In this document: positions 55,296 through 64,000 of the stretch, piece by piece | Layout of the letters: each line of letters opens with the position of its first letter | How positions within the stretch are numbered: the stretch's first letter is position 1 | Source: Macrosoma leucophasiata | Taxonomy: Eukaryota > Arthropoda > Insecta > Lepidoptera > Hedylidae | DNA: 64,000 bases | Direction: 5' to 3' | NCBI GenBank assembly: GCA_036365455.1 | Contig: JAWQUS010000007.1 | Location: 14,400,001 to 14,464,000 of the forward strand | Program-made: the position numbers and the translations under genes | The notes under the pieces: model-generated | Seen by the model: only the letters and a program-made list of their open reading frames with translations | What the model was told of the DNA's origin: nothing | The model's database searches: none

Positions 55296-56483
55296 CACAG
55301 TAGATAGATACAAACAATATGGAAACTAAGCCCAGCTTATAAAATATTTAACTACACTCCATTGAAGCAATAGGGATGTCACTATATTTTTTAAATAATG
55401 GTGTTATTATTTTAGTATTTACCGACCTTTAATCAATCGTATTGGGATGTTGACTATTTTTTTTATTGGTTAACCTGTAACAGTATTGGATAAATAAATA
55501 CTATTTGTATTGAAACTTAAAGTCAATAAGTACTTAAAAGCTGTTAAGTTAAGATATAACGATTCAAAATTTTGCGAATAGTGAAATGGCTGGTGTTGGT
55601 TAATCACAGCAAAAGACGAGTATTATTACTTTTCAATAATTTATTCTTGTTCTCATTTAATATTTTTTACATACATAAGTAGTTATAAAAAAACAAATAT
55701 ATATGAGAAATTAAAAAATAGTGCGTCGCCGGCAGCGGGAACAGGGTCTAAGCTGTCGGTGGTTAGGGTCACAGAGACAGGAACCTCCTCAGTATACGTG
55801 CCGTGACGAGGAGTACCGCCTCCGCCTTCTGTATCAGGCCCATGATCCAACCTTGATCTTGTTATTATTAAAGTTTTAAGTACGGAAAACAGTTTAATAT
55901 TGATATTACTTGTAGATCTTTGTTTTTAACAGTACGAGATGTCGAAACCGGACGAGTTTCTCTTCCCCTCAGCCACTCGGGTAAGCAGGATAATAAATAA
56001 ATTAACTGTCTAAAAAATAGAAAAAAAAAGTGGCTAGAATCATCCTTACCATTTAGGGATATAAAAATAGACTACAACAGATTCTCATACCCACTAACTA
56101 TACACACAAAATTTCATCATGATAGGTCTAGCCGCTGCGGAGGAGTATTGTTACAAACACTGTCACACGAGATTTTTTAAAATGTGTTAGATATTATAAC
56201 AGCACATCATTCTCGCCTTTCAAAATCACCAGAAAGTTAAAAAAAACTATAGCTCCGGTTTTATGACGCAGAGTTCACGAGTCGTGTACCACGCAATACG
56301 CTCGTGGCATCTATAAAACACTCGTGGAAACTTAAACAAATCGCAACGTGACCGCTCGTCTCGACGCGACCAACCGCGAGAACCACTTAGAGGCCTCGTA
56401 GATGCGCATGTTTGTGTGAGTGTGCCGTTTCGAACGTTTTGTATGTAGTTACACTACTGTTTGTAATCTATCTATCTACTGTG
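55296..56483 (+). mobile_element. TIR transposon with 7-bp TSD, copy 2
   Basis: Ends CACAGTAGATAGATACAAAC and complement GTTTGTAATCTATCTATCTA-CTGTG, flanked by CTTTCAC (55289-55295 and 56484-56490). The interior matches 34722-35921. A block at about 55625-55860 is absent from the other copy: it reads on the minus strand as DHGPDTEGG...RHGTYTEEVPVSV, probably a LINE ORF2 tail. The element has no transposase. Confidence 0.8.
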
Positions 56484-56490
56484 CTTTCAC

Positions 56491-57624
56491 TGTCTATGAT
56501 AAAATAATAATAAGGAAGTATTTTAAAAATAACAAATATACCTATTAAATTAATACGTCATCAGCTTTTTCCGAAATTTAAATACAGACAGGTATTTATC
56601 GAACAAGATTATCGATCTTTATGGCTGAAGGGGTGATTATCCTATACCACATTTCACTCAAGTAAAAAAAAATACTTCAGATCAGAAGGAAACAAAATGG
56701 ACGGAGTGTAGTGCCTACGCTAATGGTGTAATGTTGTGAGATAATTTACAAATTTAAGCGTTGAATCTCAGTCAAGCAGTAAATAGAATTATTCAATTTT
56801 ATTTATAGTTCTTGTATAACACTGTTGTTAATTGTTTACTTGACTCGATTTCGACAAATTTTGTTTCTCAGAATATGGTATCCATTTTGTGATCAATCGT
56901 GTTGTGTGGCGCTTTTAGTAAGTATAAAAATATCTAGTTGTTATGAAATAAAGCTAAGTATTTAACTCTAGTAAGCATTTTTAAGATTATAATTTGTAGG
57001 TACGGTTCATTAATATTCTCAGTCAGTACTTAGTCCAGCGGATCTAGTATTTCGCTGTCGCATGATGTCCGATATAATCATAGTACACAATGTGATGTGA
57101 GTTTTAGCTCTCCGTTTATATCCAAGAAAGAACTGACCTTTTTCTAAATATGTTTTTACAATTCAGCCTAATTATACACTTCACTTACTACCAACTGTCT
57201 CGGGCAATAATGAGTTCACCTTACAAAAGTGGCAGATTTCTGGCTCTAATAGTTATAGTAAAAAAAATATTTAAAATATACATTATAACACTGCAAAATT
57301 GTAGAATTGTAAACTGTATGTTTAAAGTTATGGTATTATTTTATGTGTAGTACTCCACCTCCCTGTAGACTTGGCGTGAAGATATAGGATGAAATTTATA
57401 TTTGTAGCAAGTCCTTCAAGCAACTTCGTGGGGCATCAGTAATGCTGTATTACTAAACGGGAGAAGTTATGTCGCTTTATGTTAATTTATAATCATAAGC
57501 GTATAGCTTTTCCCCTTGGTCATACAAGCAAATGACATCATAACTTACAAGAGAAGATTGGAAGAAGCCTGCACGTTTTGAAGAATCTTAACCTTTAAGC
57601 ACCAACGTGGAAAAGTCATGCCTA
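56491..57624. other. AT-rich intergenic DNA
   Basis: No credible frame, TIR or SINE head seen. Confidence 0.35.
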
Positions 57625-57745
57625 TGTTCTTGCTCAAAGTCAACGCTATCTCTGTACCAAATTTCATTAAAATCCGTTCAGTTGTTTGGATGTGAAAAGG
57701 TAATATACAGACAGAGTTACTTTTTCATTTATAATATTAGAAGGG
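57625..57745 (+). repeat. 3' fragment of the TTGCCCGCGGCTTCG element
   Basis: ACCAAATTTCATTAAAATCC, GACAGAGTTACTTTTTCATT, TATAATATTAGAAGGGA; matches the end of 20131-20325. Confidence 0.55.
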
Positions 57746-57845
57746 ATTTAAATATTATACCTACGTGAAGTAAATAAACAAGGTTCACTTACAGAGGCAT
57801 ATTTAAAATAAACATTAAAATAAATTATACAAGTCCTTAAAATAA

Positions 57846-58205
57846 TAATGGCAACCCATTATACGTCCCACTGCTGGGCACGAGTCTCTCCCCTTTTTGG
57901 GGGGAGGCCTGGAGCTTACTCCACCACGCTGCTCCAATGCGGATTGGTGGAGGTGGGTGGGTTAGTGGCCAACCCACTGTCGGATGTTTTCAAACTGCCC
58001 ATTAGGCCTCCGACAAGGTTTAACGACTGCTATCCATCGATAGCAACCGTGACCGACGGCTTAACGTGCCCTCCGAAGCACGGAAACGCGCATTTAATTT
58101 GCCACTAGCGGTCACCCATCACACTACCCGACCGCGCCCGTAGTGCTTAACCGAGCAGATCGCTTACGATCTACACCAGCCGCTGGGCCATGCGCGCTTC
58201 CGTCC
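57846..58205 (-). mobile_element. tRNA-related SINE (CTCCACCACGCTGCTCCAAT family)
   Basis: On the plus strand: CCCACTGCTGGGCACGAGTC, CTTACTCCACCACGCTGCTC, ACGGCTTAACGTGCCCTCCG, then GGTCACCCATCACACTACCC. This body is familiar from moth SINEs; the 3' side (58150-58205) on the minus strand reads TGGCCCAGCGGCTGGTGTAG, a possible A-box head. Confidence 0.55.
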
Positions 58206-58324
58206 TTAGTCCTTAAAAAATATATAACATTATATTAATTAGAAATGGTCCTATCAATCTATACAAATAAATAAAATTGGAGTGTCTGTTTGTAATATAA
58301 AAATAACCACTTTTTACTAAATGC

Positions 58325-58520
58325 ATATCAATACTTTATACTTAATATTATAAAGCTGAAGAGTTTGTTTGTTTGTTTGAACATGCTAATCTCAGGAACT
58401 CTTGGTCCGATTTGAAAAGTTTTTTCAGTGTTAGATAGCCCATTTATCGACGAAGGCTATAGGCTATATATCATCACGCTATAGACTAATAGGAACAAAG
58501 CAGCGGGGGCGTACATACAC
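58325..58520 (+). repeat. GTTTGTTTGTTTGAA interspersed repeat
   Basis: ATTATAAAGCTGAAGAGTTT, AATCTCAGGAACTCTTGGTC, CCATTTATCGACGAAGGCTA. A (CTATT)n microsatellite follows at 58567-58601. Confidence 0.55.
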
Positions 58521-58962
58521 CAAAACAACATATTTTACTATTTTTGTCTGTCTGTTTGTTGGGGCTACTCTCTATTCTATTCTATTCTATTCTATTCTAT
58601 TTTTCCCGTGTGGCAACTATCACACGGGGCTACTCTCGGGAACGGCTTTACCGATTTCGACGGGACTTTCACTGGCAGATAGCTTATGTAATAAGGAGTA
58701 ACTTAGGCCACTTTTTTACTAGCTGCGCCCACGACTTTGTCCGGGTAGATACTAAACAATAATAAATTGTCACGTGGACGAAGTCGCGGGCGCAGCTAGT
58801 CGTAAACATTTTTAACAACTCCCTTACCGACCTTACGTCTAAGAGACGTAAGGTACGTAGTGGGAAGGGCAGGGGTATCATTTATACGACGCAATAAAAC
58901 ACACACGGTCTGTGAGACACCCACGTCGGTACCTAAAGGTTAATCTATCTTCTGTCTATCTA

Positions 58963-59225
58963 TCTATATATATATATAAAAATCAATTGCTGTTCGTTAG
59001 TCTCGCTAAAACTCGAGAGCGGCTGTACCGATTTGCCTAATTTTGGTTTTGAATTATTTTTCGAAGTCCAGGGTAGATTTAAAAGGTAAAAAAATATGAA
59101 GAAATTGAAGAGGAATAGTAAAAAAACACAATATCATTTTCTTATACAAATCGTCCGTATCTATCAAACCTTGACTGACACATTATTTCATTGTGAGGCA
59201 ATATGAAATTTGCCGGGTCAGCTAG
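58963..59225 (+). mobile_element. Non-autonomous Helitron (Lep1-like)
   Basis: Starts TCTATATATATATATAAAAA, contains GCTGTTCGTTAGTCTCGCTA and CTCGAGAGCGGCTGTACCGA, and ends GCCGGGTCAGCTAG followed by T. The 5' TC and 3' CTAG inserted at an A/T site fit Helitrons; the sequence resembles the Lep1 group. Confidence 0.65.
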
Positions 59226-60384
59226 TTTTTTAATAAATAATTTGCACATGTGTCACTCAAATTTTGTTTTTATTATGTTTGAGTACCTATTTAGACAAAT
59301 GTCTTGTACATAACTCATAGTTGTAATGCAAGCACTACAAGTATATTTTAATTTTTTATCCATAGTATTGTATTTTCATATTTATCACTGATCAGTTATT
59401 TAGCTATCTGTATTGAGTATTTGTCTGTTTCTCTTTATGTATATTTTCTTATTATTTAGTTCTCATTTCATATCGTCAGTGTAGGTGGTTGCTTTGTAAA
59501 GTTTATACTGTCACTGACTTGCTTAAATGTATGACTAAGACAACAGTGTACAAATCCCATAAGGAAAAAAAATCAAAAGAATGAGACTACTTCAGATTAT
59601 TATATTTTGACAACTTTTTATAGGTATCTTGCAAATCAGGTCACCCTAAATAAGTTGTAGCAGAGCCAATGGAAGCCAATTTATAATTATATATTAAGAT
59701 TTTTTATTAGAATTAAATATATTAGACTCCTGAATAGTGTAGCATTTCCTATATTTTTTAATCACTTTTTTTTTTTTTAGAAAATGTTAATACGTTTCCA
59801 AACTAAATTAAAATTAAGGGAACTGGTAATAAAATAGGGTGATACCTATTTAGAAAAGTTTTACTGTTTTACATTTTATTAATAGCAAAAAGAAATCTTA
59901 ATGATGGCACTTTTAAGATCTTATTTACCGAGTTTGATAAGAAGCAATAAAAAATACCTTAACCTACTTGAACAAGAAAAGCATGACTTTCTTAAACTTG
60001 AATAATTATGTAACAAAGCAAACAAAAAATCCACTTCTGGTTACATTAATGGAAAATTTTGACAGTAGTTAGTAAAATAATTATGTCAATAGTGTGCAGT
60101 CAATACACCCCAAACGAAAGCATTGAAGGCATACATACAGGTTTATTGCACGGTTGCAGCCTACACATATGTAGGTACATAGATAGTCATCCTATGTTTT
60201 ATTGTGGAGAAAAAAATCTGCATGGTCTTCTGGTCACTGTGTTGACTGCGTGCTTCTAGTCATCTAATGTAGCCATATCCGTTCCTAAGACTCTAGAATA
60301 ATAAGTTCACCAAGATATCTGAGGTGGCGGACTAAGGTCATCAGGGGACCGGGGCGGCATTCGGCATTTAAAAAAAATGAAAAA
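59226..60384. other. AT-rich intergenic DNA
   Basis: No gene or repeat recognised; several A/T homopolymers. Confidence 0.35.
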
Positions 60385-60998
60385 TAAAAACCGGTCAAGT
60401 GCGAGTCGGGCCACGCGCAGTATAGGGTTCCGTAGTTACACACTAAGAGATTTAATGAAAAAAATATATATTTTGCAGTTATTCGAAATTTTCGAGTAAC
60501 ATTTGGTCGACTATTACTCGTAAACTTGTAAAGCCAACTAAGTGTGATAGTTTTCCTTTTAATTTCATTATATACCTATAGCAACTTTTTCCGTAACGTT
60601 TGAATTTCTTACAACAACCGTTTAGTTCGTACGGGGGAGGGATACTTGACTAACGAAAATTGGCACTTCAAAGCTTAATAAGTCACAAACCGTTAACTAA
60701 ATCGAAAAATCATATTTGCACACCCCTAACGTTCTTAAAAGACCTGTCCAATGATATCCCACACCATATAAAAATCGTGAAATAAAAAAAATATCCGCGC
60801 GTTATATGAAGGGGAGGTACTTAATTAAAAAAATGTCATGTTTTTATTCTACCACTTCGGCATAATAAAGATGTATACATGTCAAAATCCAAATTTCAAG
60901 TCTCTCGTACTAATAGTTCTTGCGCTAAACCGCGGACGGACAGACAGACTTACATGGCGAAACTATAAGGGTTCCTTGTTTACTACGGAACCCTAAAA
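60385..60998 (+). repeat. Interspersed ~600-bp repeat, copy 2
   Basis: CGGTCAAGTGCGAGTCGGGC, CACGCGCAGTATAGGGTTCC, GTAGTTAC at the left, ACAAGGAACCC-type complement (GGGTTCCTTGTTTACTACGG, AACCCT) at the right. Inverse orientation of 29820-30405. No coding frame. Confidence 0.65.
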
Positions 60999-61329
60999 AG
61001 GTCATGAGGTAAAATTAGGGTCCCCCCCGCTTATATACAAATTGCCCCTCCCCCTCTCCCGTATGATTGATACGGTAGGTGATTCTAAAATACACAGCAA
61101 AAAGAACGCGCGAACAAAAAAAAACGACATTTCCATCCGTAAGCTCTACAAATCTTTCATGATTTCCAGCGACCAGTCGATCTTTGGAGGCCCCCAGAAC
61201 TTGGGGCCCGTGGCGGACCGCCCTTGCCGCCCCCGCCCCTCCCTTAAGGCTTCGGCAAACCAAACGCAGGACAGTTGCAGGGCAGGTCAGTAGCAGCGCG
61301 GGAGTCGGCACACTGAACGCAGCAGCAGT

Positions 61330-61735
61330 TTTCAAGCGGTTACAACGCGTGACCGCGTTTAAACCGCGTTCAGTTTGACGTGTGCGACAGGCAGAAGGCT
61401 GCAAGATGTCAGACGACATGAAAAATTCATAGTGTTTTTGGCTCTTAGGCAAAAAAAAAAGGAATTTGGGATTATGGTATCAAAACAAGAAAAAAGAATA
61501 TGGGGAATTTCATCGTCTCTGCAGAGAGCTGGAAAGTCATGAATTTTTTTTTTGCCAAAATGCCCAAAATTTCTTTTGAAGATTGCGAAAGACAGCTTGA
61601 AATCGGAAATCATACAAACATTTATTTTTACGCACTAATTCGATTATCTTTTCACTGATATTGATCACGCCGTTGTAAAAAAATACAACAGTCGCCAACC
61701 GCTCTCGATGCGCTGCGCTGCACTGCCTTCGGTGT
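61330..61735 (+). pseudogene. Harbinger-like (HARBI1-type) transposase N-terminal remnant
   Basis: 61498 onward encodes EYGEFHRLCRELESHE, then after a frameshift KMPKISFEDCERQ, and later YNSRQPLS near 61690. The order GEFH-L--EL--H, F-MP--SFE, N-RQPLS is that of the N-terminal half of Harbinger transposases. Stops and frameshifts occur throughout and the DDE part is missing. Confidence 0.45.
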
Positions 61736-61774
61736 GTCGCGACCAAATGACCGCCATAGTAATACAACAGCGTC

Positions 61775-61885
61775 GGCCCGCGCTCAAACTGCCCTGAGCT
61801 GCGCCAGCCCCGCTCCCGCGCCGCCTGGTTTGTCGTCCGACAGTTGTAGCGCGGCGCGGCGCGGTGCAGTTTGAGCGCGGGCCCG
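61775..61885. repeat. GC-rich inverted repeat
   Basis: GCCCGCGCTCAAACTGCC near 61777 pairs with GCAGTTTGAGCGCGGGC near 61866. Between them are GCGCC/GGCGC runs. The surrounding 61 kb region is by far the most GC-rich part of the window outside LINE sequence. Confidence 0.6.
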
Positions 61886-63050
61886 CGTTCAAAGGAGATG
61901 TTGCGAGCTTGGCTTTGGTTCATACCCGTCCTCAAAAAATGGGTAAATTAAAGAAGAATACAAAAAAATACAATTAATTTATTCAAGAATATATTTTATG
62001 AGTTACAACCTCATATAATTCAAACGATTTTATCATGTTCAACTATGTTCAACATGGTGGGATACAGCCGAAGCTTGGGATCAATCGATTTCGACAGTAT
62101 TTAGAAAATATTACTTTTTTCTCTAAGTACTATATAATCAAAAACCAATTTAAAAAATTAAAATGTCAAAATGACATCGCCCGCCATATTCGCCATGTTG
62201 GTTTTGAGTTTCAATTCTAACTGCAAATAATGTTTTGTAATTGCAAACAAAGCTAAATAAGTGAAAGTATGCAGTAAAAAACGTTTTTATATTGATTTTG
62301 CCTGTTTAATGATATTGTGTACAATACATGGCCGGAGGTCCATACATTTTTGCAACATCTCCTTTAGTGTGACGCAGTTCAAAGAGTATCTTGTATTACA
62401 ATTTGGGCGGGCCCGCATTCAAACAGCGCTGCTACTGCCCTGCGTTTGGTTTGCCAACTCCGCCACTGCATATCTTTCATCATCAGACTGATCCAAAGCG
62501 AATAATTAGTTCAATCCTTTATCAAACGATAAATCAGTAAGTTACGTGCATAGAGCAACACGGGCCACCGGCCGACCGGAAGGGATTAGCCGTAGCGTTT
62601 ATTACCTATGCAAAACCATGTCACTTTGGGGGGGGAATACTTATTATGCTTATAAACACCTACATGAAACCAGAGACTTAATTGTAGACGCGTTGCCACT
62701 CCTGAGACCTCAGGTATTATGGCCTCTGTCCCGGAAATTTTAATGTTTTTTTTACTCTTGTACAATTTTTAACATCTGAATAAAAATAGGTACTACATTT
62801 TTTTGTATGGCAGCAATGGACGTGTAGTCTGACAGGCTCCAGTGCATAGTTCAATAATTTTAACTCTCGTGTTTCACAGTGCATCACGAAACTTCTTCCC
62901 TAGTTGTTCGTTTTGCTTCTATAAGTAAAGAAATCCATATTAAAGACCATACTTAAAGGTTAAAAGTAAATGAATAAGACTTTAAAACAAACAAGAAATT
63001 CACTAAAAGCACAAAAATTATTGAATTGAATCCTAATTAAGATTGAACTT
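61886..63050. other. Intergenic DNA upstream of the kismet-like gene
   Basis: Holds a hAT-like MITE end at 62549-62622 (CATAGAGCAACACGGGCCAC, TTAGCCGTAGCGTTTATTAC) and a short GC-rich block (62400-62470) related to 61240-61280. Otherwise AT-rich. Confidence 0.4.
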
Positions 63051-63132
63051 TTATTACAGACTAAAATGGGCGCAGTAATTTACCACTGGAATCTACATTA
63101 TTCATTTATTTTAACTCACTCTTGAGAGAGTG

Positions 63133-63667
63133 ATGGACTCATATAATCTTTTTGGTGATGATGGAAGCGGTATGTTGGAAGGACTTACTGATCTCAGTGG
63201 AGCAGACAGTTTTGCAGGTGGCTCTACATCAGGGGTAGCTGGTGATAATAAGGATACGACCGATAATAGGTACAAATATTTTATATGACTAGGTACAGAA
63301 CTAAGAGAAAGCCCCAAATTAAAGAGATTGATATTGCATGAAAACACGTATTAATGTAATAAATATTTTAGTTATAGGCAACAGTATAATCCTAGCAGTG
63401 TGGCTCAAGACGGAGCAATCCAAAAACTGGCATCATTTGGAGGTGGAAGTGGTGCTGGTGGCTTACCTAGCAACTCACAACCAGTTCCGAACACAGGAGC
63501 TGGGCCTCCAGCACCTGATTACCATGACTACGGTGCATATCCGCCACGACCACGGATGCCTCAGCCACCGCACGCACCGCTACATCCATCCCATCATGTG
63601 CATCCTTCACATTCATATCCTGGATATCATCCGGGACCTGATCCTATGTATTCAATGCCAGAACAAG
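63133..63667 (+). CDS. kis: Kismet/CHD7-type chromatin remodeller, first two coding exons
   Basis: Exon 63133-63269 starts MDSYNLFGDDGSGMLEGLTD, and exon 63372-63667 continues (S)YRQQYNPSSVAQDGAIQKLA, then a Pro/His/Gly/Tyr-rich low-complexity stretch (DYHDYGAYPPRPRMPQPPHA) ending MYSMPEQ. Donors GTACAA and GTTTGT and acceptor TTTTAG keep phase. CHD7/8/9 proteins begin with a similar short acidic block (FGEDG...LEGL) followed by a long disordered region, so kismet is the best guess. From that family, the role would be an ATP-dependent nucleosome remodeller in the nucleus supporting transcription elongation. None of the catalytic domains (chromodomains, SNF2 ATPase, BRK) are in the window. A splice acceptor at 63059 (TTACAG) suggests a non-coding 5' exon upstream. 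Gene identity rests on a short motif. Confidence 0.55.
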
Positions 63668-63787
63668 GTTTGTATTCAATTTTTTTAATTTACTATGACA
63701 AACATACTATTTTTTAAGATTTTTATAGAAAAACCGATCACGTGCGTGTAGAGTGGTAGTTTTCTTTTAACTTCGTTGTAAATATTA

Positions 63788-64000
63788 GGTTGGGAAAAGT
63801 TTCTTCGCATTTTTTAAGATAATTCAAAACATTTTTTAATACAGTTTATTTAAATTTAACTAAAGTATGTATGTACCATTTTGTTCGATAACGTTTTGCC
63901 ATCTTGTAGGTAGGGACATGATCCCATTGCTATAAAAATTTTGGGACTTCTCATCAAAGTACCGCGACAAGTGGATTTGGCAATCCTCTCGTGATGTTAC
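63788..64000 (-). mobile_element. mariner (DD34D) second family, copy 3 (runs off window)
   Basis: Begins TA|GGTTGGGAAAAGTTTCTTCG and continues with the complement of the transposase C-terminus (TACCATTTTGTTCGATAACG, CATCTTGTAGGTAGGGACAT), as in copy 1. It sits in the intron after the second kismet-like coding exon. Confidence 0.9.

Noticed and set aside
61537..61935. 132-codon minus-strand frame in GC-rich DNA
   Set aside because: Arg/Ala-rich composition explained by GC content; the opposite strand shows the Harbinger-like motifs, and no family is recognisable.

Overview
The window looks like AT-rich nuclear DNA of an insect, most likely a moth or butterfly. No bacterial operons, CRISPR arrays or viral genomes are visible. 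The lepidopteran guess rests on the repeat set: RTE elements with (ATGATG) tails, Helitron-like repeats ending in CTAG, several tRNA-derived SINEs, DD34D and DD41D mariners and hAT MITEs, together with insect-like conserved genes that contain introns. This is recognition by eye; no database was searched.

Four conserved genes are supported. (1) The 3' end of a GM130/golgin A2 gene (+, 2-835) runs in from the left edge. (2) A complete six-exon phosphatidylserine synthase gene (-, 41850 down to 26283, 418 aa) has all exon joins in frame; its 10.2-kb fifth intron is filled with transposons and its first intron carries an RTE scrap and a pogo-like MITE. (3) A single-exon WDR82 gene (-, 53876-54823) is intact. 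(4) The first two coding exons of a probable kismet/CHD7-type remodeller (+, from 63133) run off the right edge. A THAP-like first-exon candidate lies at 42660. These genes do not form a pathway; they act in Golgi tethering, phospholipid synthesis, H3K4 methylation/transcription termination and chromatin remodelling.

Almost everything else is transposon-derived. 2-5 kb: gypsy tail, CR1-like 3' end, MITE and LINE debris. 6.9-17.9 kb: an RTE element followed by a CR1-like LINE (ORF1, ORF2, 3' UTR) that has been split by a 2.36-kb inverted duplication, giving an imperfect palindrome of about 5.3 kb. 19-26 kb: SINEs, a subterminal tandem array, a DD41D mariner and a rearranged LINE. 26.7-36.8 kb (PSS intron): two DD34D mariners, LINE ends, and a TIR element with a 7-bp target duplication carrying a SINE. 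43-45.5 kb: an RTE element with an 825-codon open frame. 45.9-47 kb: a ~100-bp minisatellite. 48-53 kb: a fold-back element, a triple tandem Helitron-like repeat and a mariner. 55-62 kb: a second copy of the 7-bp-TSD element, a SINE, a Helitron, a long interspersed repeat and a degenerate Harbinger-like transposase.

The most notable theme is inverted template switching. Four inverted duplications (2.36 kb, 26 nt, 23 nt, about 14 nt) can be recognised because a second, unaffected copy is present in the window. The largest one is centred on a natural 20-bp perfect palindrome inside the CR1 ORF1, and that palindrome is present at both junctions. The arms have since gained different insertions and deletions, which argues against an assembly artefact.
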